DNA of 64,000 bases from Protopterus annectens (taxonomy: Eukaryota; Chordata; Ceratodontiformes; Protopteridae). Numbering within the stretch: position 1 is the first letter of the stretch; each line of letters starts with the position of its first letter. The DNA is taken from contig NC_056731.1 in the NCBI RefSeq assembly GCF_019279795.1, positions 863,967,071 to 864,031,070 on the forward strand. Direction: 5' to 3'. The notes under the pieces are model-generated. The model had not been told where the DNA came from. It did no database searches and saw only the letters and a list, made by a program, of their open reading frames with translations. Shown here in pieces: positions 36,201 through 50,300 of the stretch. A program made the translations under genes and the position numbers.

Positions 36201-39200
36201 ACTCCCCCTCCAGCCAAGTTGCACCCCCCCTCCCCCTCCAGCCAAGTTGCACCCCCCCCTAAAATATTCTGTTAGAGCTTTATATCAGACAAGAGTTATG
36301 GTCAATCAAATGCAGCCAAAAGTACAGATTAAACCTTAACAATTGCTTGCTGAGGTGTTACAACATGAAAGTTTGATATAAAAATTGTGTGCAGCCAAAA
36401 GTACAGATTAAACCTTAACAATTGCTTGCTGAGGTGTTACAACATGAAAGTTTGATATAAAAATTGTGTCTAGACATTGATCTTGCCATTACAAAAATGG
36501 CCACATGACGTTCATTTTACTATAGGGTACGCATGCACACCTACATTTTCAATCTTGCAATTTTGCAGATGTGTTCTCCAGATTCACTCCAGATTCACCC
36601 CATCCCTGCCAAAGAAATTTAATTAATAAGCACGCACCTGAAGTTGACTGGCACAGGCATTACAGCAAACCATGTGTCCACAAGGGCAGAAAGCCGAATT
36701 AATTTCTTCCTCACAGCATGCCATGCATAGCATCGCCTCCTTCAGTTTTTGTAGCTGGGTTTGGAGGGTTCTACTTGGACAACTAAGACCCTCACAACTG
36801 CCACAGTTCAGGTTGTTCTCCGATGACTTCAGGGGAGAATTTGGAGTGCTGAGATCATTATGTGAAGCCAAGTCCACAATGCCAGCATTGTACAAAACCC
36901 GCCTTGCATGATCATAGACTTCCTTGGAAGTGCGTTTAATATCAAAGACGTACTTCTTGCCAAAGCTCACATTTTCACTGAATAACGATGCAAGATGTCC
37001 CTTCAGATCTCTACTGTACTGCATCATGACAGCATTTGTCACTGTATCACATCTGTAAACAGAAATAGAAAATGCATATAAACAGTTAAATGTACTACTA
37101 CATTATATTTTGTAACAGTATACAAAGATTGAATTTCTCCCATAAAAAATGCAATTGTAAAATAAAAGCAACTAAGTAATCAGGTAAATATCTGCTGTAA
37201 CAAGCCCAGGATAACTGGTGACAAGTGGCCCTGACTATCTTAAAAAAAAAAAAAAAAAAGGAACACCATTAACAGAATTCCCATACCTCCAGCCAGATCA
37301 CAGTTAATCTGCAGATGACTGATTGCCTGGTATTAAACATCGCAGCAAACTCACCTGGGGAACAGAGGACCACTCAAAAGCATCTCTGAACTTTGACAGC
37401 CCCCAACCCCCCCCCAGATGGTGGGCATTTACACTTACCAGCCCTGCTATAAAAAGTGCCTTTATGGAGATGCTGCAATATAAAACTCAAGGTATGTAGA
37501 TCAGGGCTCATGAACTTCAAGGACTAAAAAATTAGTAAACTAGTCTTCATCTGGATATCCAAGACATAGCAGTGCTTCATGACTGACGTGCAGGCATTTG
37601 TATGTTACATACCCTACCTAGCCCTTCAATCACCACCTGCTCGAATCTAGAACCACACTAAAAAATTAGATGAATCAAGTACAAGACTCACTCAAAATAG
37701 GTTTACTAAATACTTTCTTCTACAGAACCACTACGGATGTCCTCAGAATGATGGATATATACACACAAAAAAAACATGAACAGCTTCCATAAATCACAAC
37801 AGTTATACACATCAATATATATGGACTTTTGAATGTTTTAAATATAAAAGAACTTGATACACATAAAAACTACACAGACAAATCAAGTCTCACTTGACTA
37901 CTTGTCTCCAGACAGGACCAGAGTGGAAATCTGGCCAGGGCACTGGGGAAATTCCCATACTCTCTGCCATGGGCTACCACCAACCCAGGCAAATGCGGCA
38001 TCAGTTTAACATCTCATCCAAAGGATGGCACACTCAGGAGTGCAGCACCCCCCACCCTTAGGATGCCCTGTAATGTCAACAACCAGTCAGGTGTAGAAAT
38101 ACAACCAAAAGCCTTCTATAAAGGACAGTGGGATACCAATTTGTTCTACTGACACTGCAATGCCAGGATTAAACTGGTGGGGAGGTTTTAATCTGCCAAA
38201 ACAATGCAATCCCTCCCCATCAACCTCTGCTGGGATTCTTTGGCACTTTTTCCAAACAAAAAGTCAGGGTATATTTAAATAGGGAATTCCTCACATCCTT
38301 AATGTATACTACTGTAAAGTTCATAAATGCATAACAAGACATGCAAATGCTTTAGAATTACAAGTCTAATGGTCCTTTAGCTACTGGTAAAATGAAAATT
38401 AACTACAATTTTACACCATCTGCAAAAAGTTACACCGAGAACAGCTACATATTTAAATGAAACTGTATTAATATTTTGCTTAACGAAATTCAGACTAAAA
38501 ACACATCTAATGAATGGATTTCTCCCCAATGCTACTTTCGTATATTCTTTACCAATAGTTTACTTAACTATATGGGAGTATCACTATTTACCACTCTCAT
38601 TTGCATGATTATTTCTTATACCAGCATCACCAAGAATTGGTAGTAAAGCATTTACTTCAGTAAAACTTACTTATGAAATCCTTTTTACCCACATAAAAAA
38701 GGCACCATTTACTGTTCCCAAAATGAAAAGAGCAGGAGCAGCATTACGTTTGCCTGAAAGTCATTCATAACCCAAAGCAGTAGTGGTCTACAAACACTCC
38801 ACAATGTGTAAAATATGGCAACAAGCAGAGGCAAGTCTGCAACAAAAAAAATCTGTATATACTAAAAATACTGCTGCTCTACTTTCTGAACTTCAGAGTA
38901 TATATATTTTTTTCAGAATGAATCTTCCCCAGTGTGTGGAACTCTGCAAAACGTGCATCAGTAATTATCAGAAGCGGACCTCTTTACCCAATCTGCAGCA
39001 CATCACAACAGCCTTTGCTGAAGTACAAAGTATTAGTCTCTGTAAATAGGTCAACGTGCAATACTATTACTTCTGCATGCAATCTAGACCAGTATATGCA
39101 TGTTCACAGTCTCCAATACACATGCAGTACATACAGTTCAGAGCTTATTACCTGTAAAATGCGTGGGTTTCAGTTACTGCTCGGTAGAGGCCATTTGCAG

Positions 39201-41269
39201 CTCTCACACTGACAAGTTTGAACAGCAAGACCACACTGTTCCCAGACTCCTTAGTGACAGTTAAGTACATATTCTTCCCAGTCTGGGTAGCAATCTGAAC
39301 CACAGAGTAAGGAATCCTTCAATAAAGATGGGAAAATGTTAGCCAATGGGTTACAGACTTTACAGCTAAATTTTACAAAACTCTGCAGTATTATGCCAGG
39401 TCCTTTGCAAAGTGAGACACGCAAGTAAGTCAAAACTAGATGAAAACCTTTTAAGTAGCTAGGACAAAAAAATCTACGCATCACGTGACAGAGTGCACCA
39501 ATAATGTATAAAGAAAAATACACAAAAACCTTTGCAGGATTATTACTGTAAGAACTGCCTACCAGAAAGTACCTAAAGACTTGCTTAAAACCCTCACTAC
39601 CACATCCCCAACCTCATATTCATGTAGCCATACCTTTCCTGCTAGATTACTTTTGTTGGCTACAGGAAGAGTCTCTCTGGCTTTGAGAGACCTCACTTCA
39701 ATGTCCTTTTCTGTCAGTTCTACTTTTTGCTGACAAGGTATAGCCTGTGATTCAAATAACAGTTGCTCAGAATATTAAAATCCTTCCTTTAGTACATCAA
39801 AAATTAAGTCATATTTGTGCTTCGGCCATACCTTTAAGAATACCTTGAAGGTACGGCTGAAGTGCTATTGTAATTACAACTTGAGTCAGTAACCAACTTC
39901 AGTGCTCCTGAGCTGCCAGAGTGATTTGGACTCGCCAACTTTAGTGGCAGCTATTTTGGGTGATTGACCATCATCAATATAGTTATGTGCTTACCGTAAC
40001 CTGGTAACTGAATCAATAGTTATGTACTTTCCTTAACTTGGTATCAGTGTTACCCTATTTCAGCATTCATCACGTCTGGGTCTTTGATCTGATCCGGTAC
40101 TTTACAGAGTTGTTTCAAAAAACTTGACACATAACTAAACCAACTAGGCAAAGATAGTAATAGCACATGGAAAAGGGGGGTAGGAAGTGATGAATAATGA
40201 AATAAGATAACAGATATGCCAACTTATGGTAAAGTACATAACTACTGATCGGATGTGGTTATCCACTTCATTATTCATCACATCTGGGTAAGAATATCCA
40301 ACTACAGAAAACCCCGAGTGACCCTAAGGAAAGACGTACCTGAGCTCTGTGGAGCCAAACGCTGCTTTGCTTCCAGAGACCCTATCCAGTTTATAATGAG
40401 CAACAAAAAGTGTGAGGGGTGGACCAAGTGGCCGCAGCACAAATCTCATCCAAGGACATCCTGGCAAGGAAGGCCAAAGTAGCCACACTGACCTAAGAGA
40501 ATGCACCTTATACATGGAGCTGTCGGATCAACCTCAGAGTAAACCAGGGAAATACAACTAGAAATCCATTTAGAAATAGTCCAATTTAGATACTGCTTGG
40601 CCATACCTATTCATGGAAAAAGCCACAAATAATTGGCCAGATTTTCTGAAGAATTTATTCCCATGTAAAAAGAGTCTCAGCTTTCGATCAATTCCAAGGT
40701 ATGGAGGAGATACTCGTCCTTACTGGAGTGATTAAGGAAAACAGACTAGATAACCTGGTTGAGATTTCTTTCTGTAGCTACTTTAGGCATAAAGGTGGGG
40801 CTAATTCATAAAGTCACCTTGTCCTTGTGGAAAACAATATATGGAGGCTTAGAAGACAAGGCCTGCAAAATTCAGAAACCCTCTTGGCAGAAATAACTGC
40901 TACCAGAACAGCGTCTACCACAAAAGAAATTTGAGAAAGGGGAAATTTTAAAAAGAGCAAAACCACCTAAAATAAGAAAATATGCTGACAAAAGTCCAAT
41001 GAAACAACCCTTAACAGCACTGTGAGCCAGGAATCAACACCTGTAGCAAAATGTGGTACAGGAGATCTGAGGTTTGAAGACAGAAGGGGATTATGGGAGA
41101 AGGAAGGAGCTCGAGCCTTGAATCTACTCTGTAAAGTGCCGGATCAGATCCAAGACCCAGACATGATGAATAATGAAATGGACGACATCAGATCATGCTG
41201 TTTTTCAAAACAAAAGGAATAATCAAGGTGCTACGGAACCTGCTATTAAGCTATGAATTGCATGCTGTG

Positions 41270-41327
<58 letters not shown>

Positions 41328-44300
41328 AACCAATCTCTCTCTAAATGACTGCATTACCTGTTAATGATAGCAAAATCCTCCTTGCAGAGAGAGATCCCAT
41401 CTGGTCCAACTCCAATCATCAGTTTCTGCCCCTCACCGTCTCTCACAGAGTGCCATTCCACACCATAATTCTCCAAGGAGGACACTGTCTGTAGGGCCTG
41501 ATACTCCGCAGTAGCCTGTCTCATACCATCAAGGCTCTTGTGCTTTGCAGTTATACTAGACACAAGGCAAGGGAAAAAAAAATTAGTACAGACAAACATC
41601 TTGTACATAGCAAAGTAGTATATAGCAAAGTAGTCATGTATGTAATCTGCAACTATAAACCTGAAGTTAATACAATAGCCATAATGCAAAAGTACACAAA
41701 TTTGTCGGGAAAGCCAAGACAGTGAACATCAATGCGGGAATTTCATCAAGCAATGTGTTCTGATAATATTTACATAAAAAATTAAAACAGACTGGACTGA
41801 AAGTCAAGACCAGTCATCCATGTGGAGAAACATGCAAACTAATACAGCAACCGGGGGGGTAGACAGCAACATAGGGACTGCACCAAACCAAACGGATGTT
41901 TGTGCAGGGAAGGGTGCAGGACATCTGCAGAGTTCAGTGCATCCACATTACCGTCACATCATAGGCTTACACAATTACACCAACTGTGCTACAGGGAAGT
42001 TAACCAAACAATCCAGACACCAGTAGTATGAATGAATTACTCTCTCTTCCTGTTTTCAAATCAATTGTGTATCTTAATGTGTGTGTGGGCTGGGGGGGGG
42101 GGGGGGAATAGTACTGCAGATTGCCCATTCCTTTGTTTCCTTTTTTTCCCACCAGTTTCATCGCATAACTATCCATGAATGACATTACTCCCAGTTAACC
42201 TGGAATCTATACCCAATGACTCAGCCAGCAATGTTGTAAGGAATTTTGTTAGGCAGTAATCCCATGCAAGACAAAGTTTTTACAGTTGTACTGTTAAGAC
42301 ACATTGTCTTGTTATACATGACAGCTGCCAGCTAATAATTATGTACAAAGCCCAAGTACAGGTGACATTTTGTGCATGTTCATATATATCTGCATAACCC
42401 AGTTTCCATAAGCAGACAGTTCAAAGACTTTCAAGGTAGGAAATGTAGCACATGTCCTTTGCTCTACGGTGCTGTCTTTGCAACATCAGTAGAGAGGATA
42501 TGCTTTTCAATGGGGAAGTCTTCTATCAATAAGTGGTCTATGCCTGCACCAATGTCCCCCTCCTCCAAAATTTAGACTCACATGCATCAAAGTGAAATAC
42601 ATAAAGTGAACAGCACATCTTTCCAAAGCATCAATTAGAAGTACTTTTTTTACAACTTTCCAAGTGTAACATTAATTTACTGCACTCCACGGCTTGTTTA
42701 GGGCTGAAAAATATCTATGGACTACTCCACCTGCCTCACATTACATAAAAACGTACAGATCTGCATTTTGAAATTACAGAAACTATTTTAGATATAGGTT
42801 ACAAGTGAGGATTCATGCAGTTCATTAAAATATTAGCCAATGCCTTACAGCAATAAGGCAAAATCTGTAAAGAAGAATATGACACAAGTGATGCAGTCAG
42901 TTAAGACTGCTCAGGACAAAATGCTACTCCTACTATGAAAGGAAGCAGCAGAGGTGATTAACTTGGATGAGCCCAGTGAACTGAGTTCCCATTCACAGCA
43001 CACACCAAGAACTGAAATGTGGCCAAGGCATCCAGAGCATACAAGTATATACAAGCAAGACACCACAAAGCCATGCGTGATGCTACACAGCTCAAGGCTA
43101 CCTTTTCAAAACAAAGGCTGCCCCATACAATATTATATACATCTCTATAAAATCACCTTTCCAGCTAAAAGCTGATCAACTTGTTTGGATACTGGGAAAG
43201 AAGAAAGTGGATGAGCAGTGACAACTTAAAGGCAGTGGTTTAATTCGGCAATGCCAAGTACCCTGGTAACAGTTTTAGGTGATTAAGTCAAGGGGCTTTC
43301 TAAAAAGCAAAGGAACACAGAATGTTATCCTGAAGTCAGCCTCTATATAAAAAAGACCCATTCCTTGCAATCTGACCACCAGCACATGAGTTGGAGGCAG
43401 GGTTGCCAGACGTCCCTATTTGGGCAGGACTGTCCCGAGATCAGCAGCCTAATTCAGAGTCCCGCCCTGCCGGTTTAAATCCTGGCCAGCCTCCACTTTT
43501 TTTTTTTGATTGGCCCGTATATCTGGCATACGGGCCAATCAAAAATCGCTAAACATGGAGCTTCTTGTGTTCCGCATTAAACAGAAGTAGCTCAGTGTTT
43601 AATGATTTTTGATTGGTCCGTATGCCGGTATACGGGCTAATCAAAAATCGCTAAACACGGAGCTACTTGTGTTGAATGCGGAACTGCAATGCATTAAACA
43701 CGAGAAGCTCCGTGTTTAGAGCAGAGCTACTGTTCCACATTAAAGACCTTTTTTTTTTTTTTTTTGGTCTTCACTTACCGTGAAAGACCTTTTTTTTTGT
43801 CCCTACCTGGCTGGCTGGAAATATGGCAACCCTGGTTGGAGGTAACAGGAACACAGGAAAAAAAAAAAAAAAAAAAAACACACACACACTCCTGCCAGAC
43901 TACATACCTGTTCAGAATGGTTGTGGTGAGGTCCTCTGAGCAGAGCTCCTTATAGATGTATTTTGCAGTACACTGACTGAAGTCACCATATACTGCCTGG
44001 GCCAGCAATGCACTCAGCTCAACAGCTTGTTCTGGTGAACAATGCAGGTGGCCTGCCTGAAGGTCCTCCATAGCATGAAGGAAGAAGAGATGTCTACAAA
44101 ACAAAACATCAGAAATTTAAATTAAATAAACAAACCATAACTGTGTTAGACATTCACTTTACAGTTCTCACCTCAAAAGTCTCATTCCACCTAACAACTT
44201 GTAAGACAGCATGGTTTTCAGAAATAAAATAGGCAAAACAGCAACAAGGAGAAAATCAGTCCCAATGTAGACAAAAGCAGGTTAAAATGCTTGAGAAATA

Positions 44301-47300
44301 ACAATGGGACAACCACGGCAAAGCACATACAATTAATACTTCCAACACATCAAACAGTGGTTTTCAGAAATAAAGAGGACTGCAGTAGGACAGCTATGCC
44401 TACTCTATAGTGCCATACTGATACCAACCTCTGGACTCCATCACTATTTAATGATGCATCCTATAGGCAAGGGACTCAGAAAACATGAAAAAGACATGAG
44501 TTAACGCAATGCAAGCCACACCAGCTCATTTTTGCAAATGACCTGGTACTGAAAAAAAAGCAGTGCAGTACTGTATAGCTTGCAAGAATGAAGACTACTT
44601 GTGTCAGATCTCAATTAACAAGAACCATTTTCATCAAGCTATCATTTATTTATTTAACATTTGTTGACCGGGAATGTCCGACTAGGTTCCACAGAGCCTG
44701 TTTTCAGAGGAGGCCCAGGGAGAAACGCTCCAGATGCAGGTCTTTGGAATGTGGGAGGAAACCGGAGTACCCAGAGGAAACCCACGCGAACACAGGGAGA
44801 ACATGCAAACTCCACAAAGAAGGCACCCCAGCCGAGAATCAAACCGGAGAACCTCTTGCTGTGAGGTGACAACGTTAACCGCTGCACCACTGTGCCGCCC
44901 ATATCATAAAATATTAAAAGAACATACTAGTAATAATGCCGCTCTATATGTAACTATGCAGCGCAGACCCCATTCTAGGGAATCACAAACCATTTTCTCA
45001 TACTAAAAAAATTGCTCGCCACAAGTTTGGAGCTACTTGGAGTAATAGGCCTCAGAGCAGCTCAGCAAATATAAAAACTTTCCCCATGGCTGCGTGGCTT
45101 TCCAAGATACCCGCCGGGGGGGGGGCAATCTTCAGCCAAAAGACCTCTTACACAGACTGATGTGCTCCCCAAACCACTACCCAGACTGACTGTTCCTCCA
45201 ACCACCACTAAAGCTTACATTCTAAAAAAAAAAATTGCCTTCAAACAATAATGCAGCCCTTGTTAACTGTGAGAAAGAGTTCTTAGCTAATCCTTCTCTG
45301 TGGCTTGCCTACTGGAACATACCCCTAATGTCTGCAGCCCCAAATGAAGACCTATACCTGGACACAAACTAAACTAAAGCTTACACAATGTTAAAAAAAA
45401 AAACATATTTAGCAAGGACCAAGTTGTACAGAATTTTGCCATCCAAGACCCCTGCACAGAAAGGCCACTAAAATACACTGCTGGTAGAATTGAGCCTTGG
45501 GTAGCCCTTAAAACATGGAAGGTCAAACTGAAAGTGTGTGAGAGGAAGTTCGAAAGCACACCAGACATTTTCATGTCACCGACTTGATCTCTGAAGGTGA
45601 TGACATTTCAAAATGGCAGAAGGGAGACAACAAATGCCATAAGGAAAACAGGTTCTGAATAGAGTGCAAGTGGAACCCCCCCCAAAAAAGGTCTTGCAGA
45701 CTTCAAGAGAAACAAAGTATGAAAAAGAAAACATTCAAGACAAGTACGTTGTTACTGAATGTTTATGCCCAAAGTCAAAAACTGCTGACAAATACCAGAG
45801 ACCCCCTGAATGGCATTTTTTTTGAGGAGCTGTTGTATTTTCTGGTGCGGTGAGAAGTGTAGAGATAGATATTTTGGTCCTGACCAAAAAAAAAAAAAAA
45901 AAAATCATTTTTTGAAGGACTACTCTACTAGACCTTCTTGGGCATCTTACACTACTCCAAGAGGTGTAAAAAAAGAACTTTTTTGTTATTAGAAGCAGAC
46001 AAGGTACCACAACTCAAAAACGAAACATTAAAAGTAATATTACATCCAAACGGAAAAGCTTAGAGTGAAAAATTATGTCAGCTGATCATGGTTGTGTTGT
46101 TTAAAGATTTCATTTCAAAATGGTTCTGAAGTTGCTCTTGGCTTACAAAAGAACAAAACTGCTAAACTTCTGTTCATCTCCTGTTTTGCAGCAAGTGTTG
46201 GGAGTACTCATGCACAGTTATTCATTTTACTTGTTAGCCAAGGTACAGCACCGATCCCATTGGACCTTTCAGTCTCAGCCTGGGATAAAGCCAATACAAA
46301 ACACAACTCCAAGCCAGATTCCAAAAGACCTGCTCTCCATGTTAACGGAGCACTTAAAACGAACAGCAAGTCTCTTAGAACTGGGCCCATTATATAGACA
46401 GAGAACAATACATGCATTATACAAAATGTACACATCCAGAGTTAGGAATACCAGACTCAAGACATTCTCACAGCAACCTCCGCAGTGTTCTACAAAATAA
46501 ACACAAAATTACTGTGACAGCCAATTACACTGCTCCCTCAACTACAGGCTTCACTGAAATTCAGGTCTTCCTGAGATACCAAGAAACCTTGCCTCATTGG
46601 TCTGTTCTCTGGGACACCTGCACACAAAGATTAAAATCACCTCTGGTGGGCCCAGCTCCATCCCTGAAGGGTACAAGAATGCAATCTCTCAGGGTTTCAT
46701 TACTGCAGCAAGGTGCAAGGCCAACACTGATCCTTCCCCAACCTAAGGGGCAGCCAACAAAGGAAACAGAAGCATACATCAAATAAAAAAAAGAGGTACA
46801 AGGACATCCTACCACCTGCGAATGAGCAGACAGATCAAAAACCTTACTGCTATGTACAATTTCCAAGCTTAAGATATTCCATTTTAAAGAATTGTAAGCA
46901 GAAAGTCATGATTGTTACCATTGGGTCAGTACTTCAGTTACTAGGAAACAGGGTACATTAGCTGAACACGGAGTGGTGTGTACAATCATTTGCACTGAAT
47001 TTGCCAAAGCCTGCCACTTTAAAACTGCAGAAGCCTCACCTGTGCTTCCATATAGCACAGTGTGGTTTCATTGTATTTCAATGTACAAGTCAATACCATG
47101 ATCACTCATGACCCTTTCATGTCAACATATCAAAAGAGCACAGAGGACTTTTTTTTTTAATCTGATCTGGCTAGCATTATCAATAGAAGTTGAATATCTT
47201 TTTGAGGTAGCATGTCATGTCAAACCATGTCATAACAGGACCACTCTCAAATGAGCTGCTTGCTGGGTCACTTATGTGAAGTAGTAGTAATCAATTAATA

Positions 47301-50300
47301 CTGTACCCTTTTTTCTCGTCATTGAGACATTACAAGTGTACAGTTTTCATTTATCAATCTCCTTCCCTCAAAAAGGAAAAAGAGCAAGGATATTACCCTA
47401 TTTTTAGTGGAGGCAGTATCGGTCAAACAGCAAAGGGACCACAACATGGTACAACTTTAAAGGTTGGTGCACCCTCTTAGAAAAAGGGAGTATTTTAATG
47501 GGAAAATAGCATGCCTGTGTTTTGGCCTGAAATACAGTATTAGAATTTCACATTTTTATTCTGACCTATATGACACACCCATACACAGAACTGTTAGTCT
47601 CTAGCACTATACAGGACATCCACCTGCAGGATATCTGACCAATGCCAGGTGAAACAAATGTCCATAATACAAGTCTACTACAGTACTCAAACCAAGAGTT
47701 GGCCCATTTTTCTGAGGGCATAAGCATTAAGGTGCATTTTTTTAGCTCACCACACAGTTGTTACTACCCTAAAAAAAAAGTCTCACAATAAAATATGGAG
47801 AGAGACTGTGATAAGCCTTTCATAGATATACACCAGAGGCTTTGGGTGCATATACCTTTACTGCAGTCTTACCTTTTGCATTATACACCACTTCACATGC
47901 TACGGTGAAGTCGGCACAACAGTGGAAGTATAAAAAAGTGGCCCACAATACTTCTCCACTGCAGTACTGTTTCGTCACAAGTACAAACTCTTCCATGCTG
48001 TAGGTTTCAGCGAGTAATGCAGAAAGTTTCACGTTTAGCACAGTGGGTCATGGATCCCCCCCCCTCAAGGGTAGAATGAGTTTAGAGCATTAGCGCTTTG
48101 AAGAGGGACAGAGACATGGACCTTTACTGATGCATACTACAGCAACATGTGTAGCGGTGTTCACTGGCGCAAGCTGGCACATTGTATTATAGCAGGTTTA
48201 CATTTCAAGTGCCACACTTCTGTGCAATGTATAGAACATAGTTACATCCCAGAATAAGCATTTACACAGAAGTCATGCAATTTGTAACTAATACCTTTCA
48301 AGGTGCAAGTGGCTAATGTTGGAGGGATCAAATTGAAATATGTTGCACTGGAAGCTCAGATTAAAACTGTACTCTTACTTTGTGAGTAAACACCCCATTA
48401 CCTGAAAATGGGTAAGAACTCTCAAAGAAACTTCCAGACAGGCCCCAGTTGCATTAGTTCATATGCTTTGCTTCTCCAGGCCAACATTTTGTTCAGTTAT
48501 TTGACTTCTTTGTGGGAGCGGTAGCAGAGTTCACTTCTGCTCAACATGCCAAGTGAAATACCGGCATAAATAAAACTCCAAATACATTTCTCCCAAATAC
48601 AGACTTTTATGATGGGATTTGATTTATGTTCCCTCCCTAATTTAGGTTCATTATCCACAAGCTATTATTACAAGAGAAGACAATGTGTCTTTAAAGCTGG
48701 AACCACCAGCTTACTGCATTCTATAACACAGAGGTCATGACATTCTGAAAGGTTTCCTTTAGTTAAAGTAGTCAGTACCACTAGTTGTCTTGTATGTTTT
48801 GAGTGCTGGTTTGCAAAGCATATTTTACATTTTTTCAGGCTAAAATTCAAGCATCTGTAAAAGATACTAATACGCTCTTATGAAAAAAAGAGAATGTTTT
48901 GTACCCAAGCCTGGTTAGTCTGTGCTTTATGATTTTCTTCCTGTGTATAGGTAATCTAAAATACAAAGGGAATCAAGCTCATTGTGCCATCATAAGGCAA
49001 AGTTGTTTGTGTGTATGCTTTGGAGGGGGGCACTACATCCCAATATCAGAGGTAGACATTTCCCCTCTGTTTAGTAGAACAGCATAAAGTTCAGAGACCC
49101 AATCAGTATGACAGTGCAGCTAGTCAAAATACTCCCATCTGTTCATCTGGCATCTGTCTCACAACTACAGAGACCCAAAAATACTGCAGCTTCTGAGCTT
49201 GTGTAAACGTACCTTATCACCAGTAAAAAAGATGGAACTCAAGACTGACAAAAGAATCACCAGCAACAAAAATTACTTTCTGCGTCGTATTTCAGTGGGA
49301 ATTTTCACCCTCACTAGAAAATGTCTTGCCTGTTGTGGTTAGAATAAAGTAGATAGATGCTATGGGGCAACAATAATACTTAGAAGAAAATCCCAATATA
49401 TGCGATACATTTATAAAGAACCCCACCAAAAAAAAAAAAAGCCCCAGATATATTTATGAAGACCCCCCCCCCCACAAAAGGTTGCATTCAGAATTTTTAA
49501 TGCTTCTCACAAAGCACATTTTATGTACAGATGTCCTCTGTTCAGCTCTCCTACAGTCCCGTCTATGTGAATAAAACACAAACCTACCAAGTACAGGAGC
49601 AAGCAGGATAAGAAACAAAATGCAGAGTTGCATCCCTCCACTTTTAGTTAAGTCTAATAAATGTACTGCAAAATAAACACACACAAAAGACAAAAAGGTA
49701 TCACAATACACCAAGTGGAACTAAACACAATGTTTTTCGGTTATCAGCTGTGCAAATCTTTCAAAGTGGAAGTATTTTCTGCCTTGAAATCAAGAGCAGG
49801 CAGCCAATCCAAAGTAGGGTTTCATATGACACTTGACGGCCATGGCCCAGACAGTAACAGCTAAAGAAAAGAACCTGGCTCTCATCCAAAACTGAAAAGG
49901 TTACTTTCAGTCAAACAACTTGGAAAAAAAAAAAAAAAAAAAAAAACACTCCCAAGATCCCCTCAGCCTACTGACTGCTTACTTAGCCCTTACATCGCAC
50001 TGTATGCACAAGTTCCATAAAACTACATTACACTGTTAAGATAGCAGCTGGCACAATTGCAAGCAATGCATACATTTTTGAAGTCACTACAGCATGTTAA
50101 AAAAGGTTGCACCCTACTGCTTAGTATAAACAGCAGAGACCACTGCACTTCACAAGGGGAATTTTCTTCTACAGAAAGCATTTTTGCACAAGTGGCCACC
50201 GTATTAAGCACAACTTATTTCAAGCACTCCTACTAAAAATCATTCTACCTTTACAGATTTTTCATATTACTACCACATCCCAAGCACCCATATAATTCAA

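Larger units (their letters stand above)
32384..36637 (-). other. MYLIP: MYLIP intron 6
   Basis: 4254 bp. It contains the 480-bp inverted-repeat element, a CA microsatellite, an exact 79-bp tandem duplication and several homopolymer runs. Apart from these I see no gene or clear transposon in 33.5-36.2 kb. Confidence 0.85.
39317..41357 (-). other. MYLIP: MYLIP intron 4
   Basis: 2041 bp, more than half made of a DIRS-like fossil. A short hairpin lies near 39822-39864 (CTTCGGCCATACCTT against CTTCAGCCGTACCTT). A TG/TA microsatellite and T run are next to exon 4. Confidence 0.85.
41556..43907 (-). other. MYLIP: MYLIP intron 3
   Basis: 2352 bp. It holds a hAT-like element and an A-rich/CA run close to exon 3, and a G run near 42095. 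The rest shows nothing recognised. Confidence 0.85.

Noticed and set aside
46120-46866. Possible genes in MYLIP intron 2 (frames of 90-126 codons)
   Set aside because: Frames overlap on both strands, lack motifs, and show no splice or start context; likely chance or repeat-derived.
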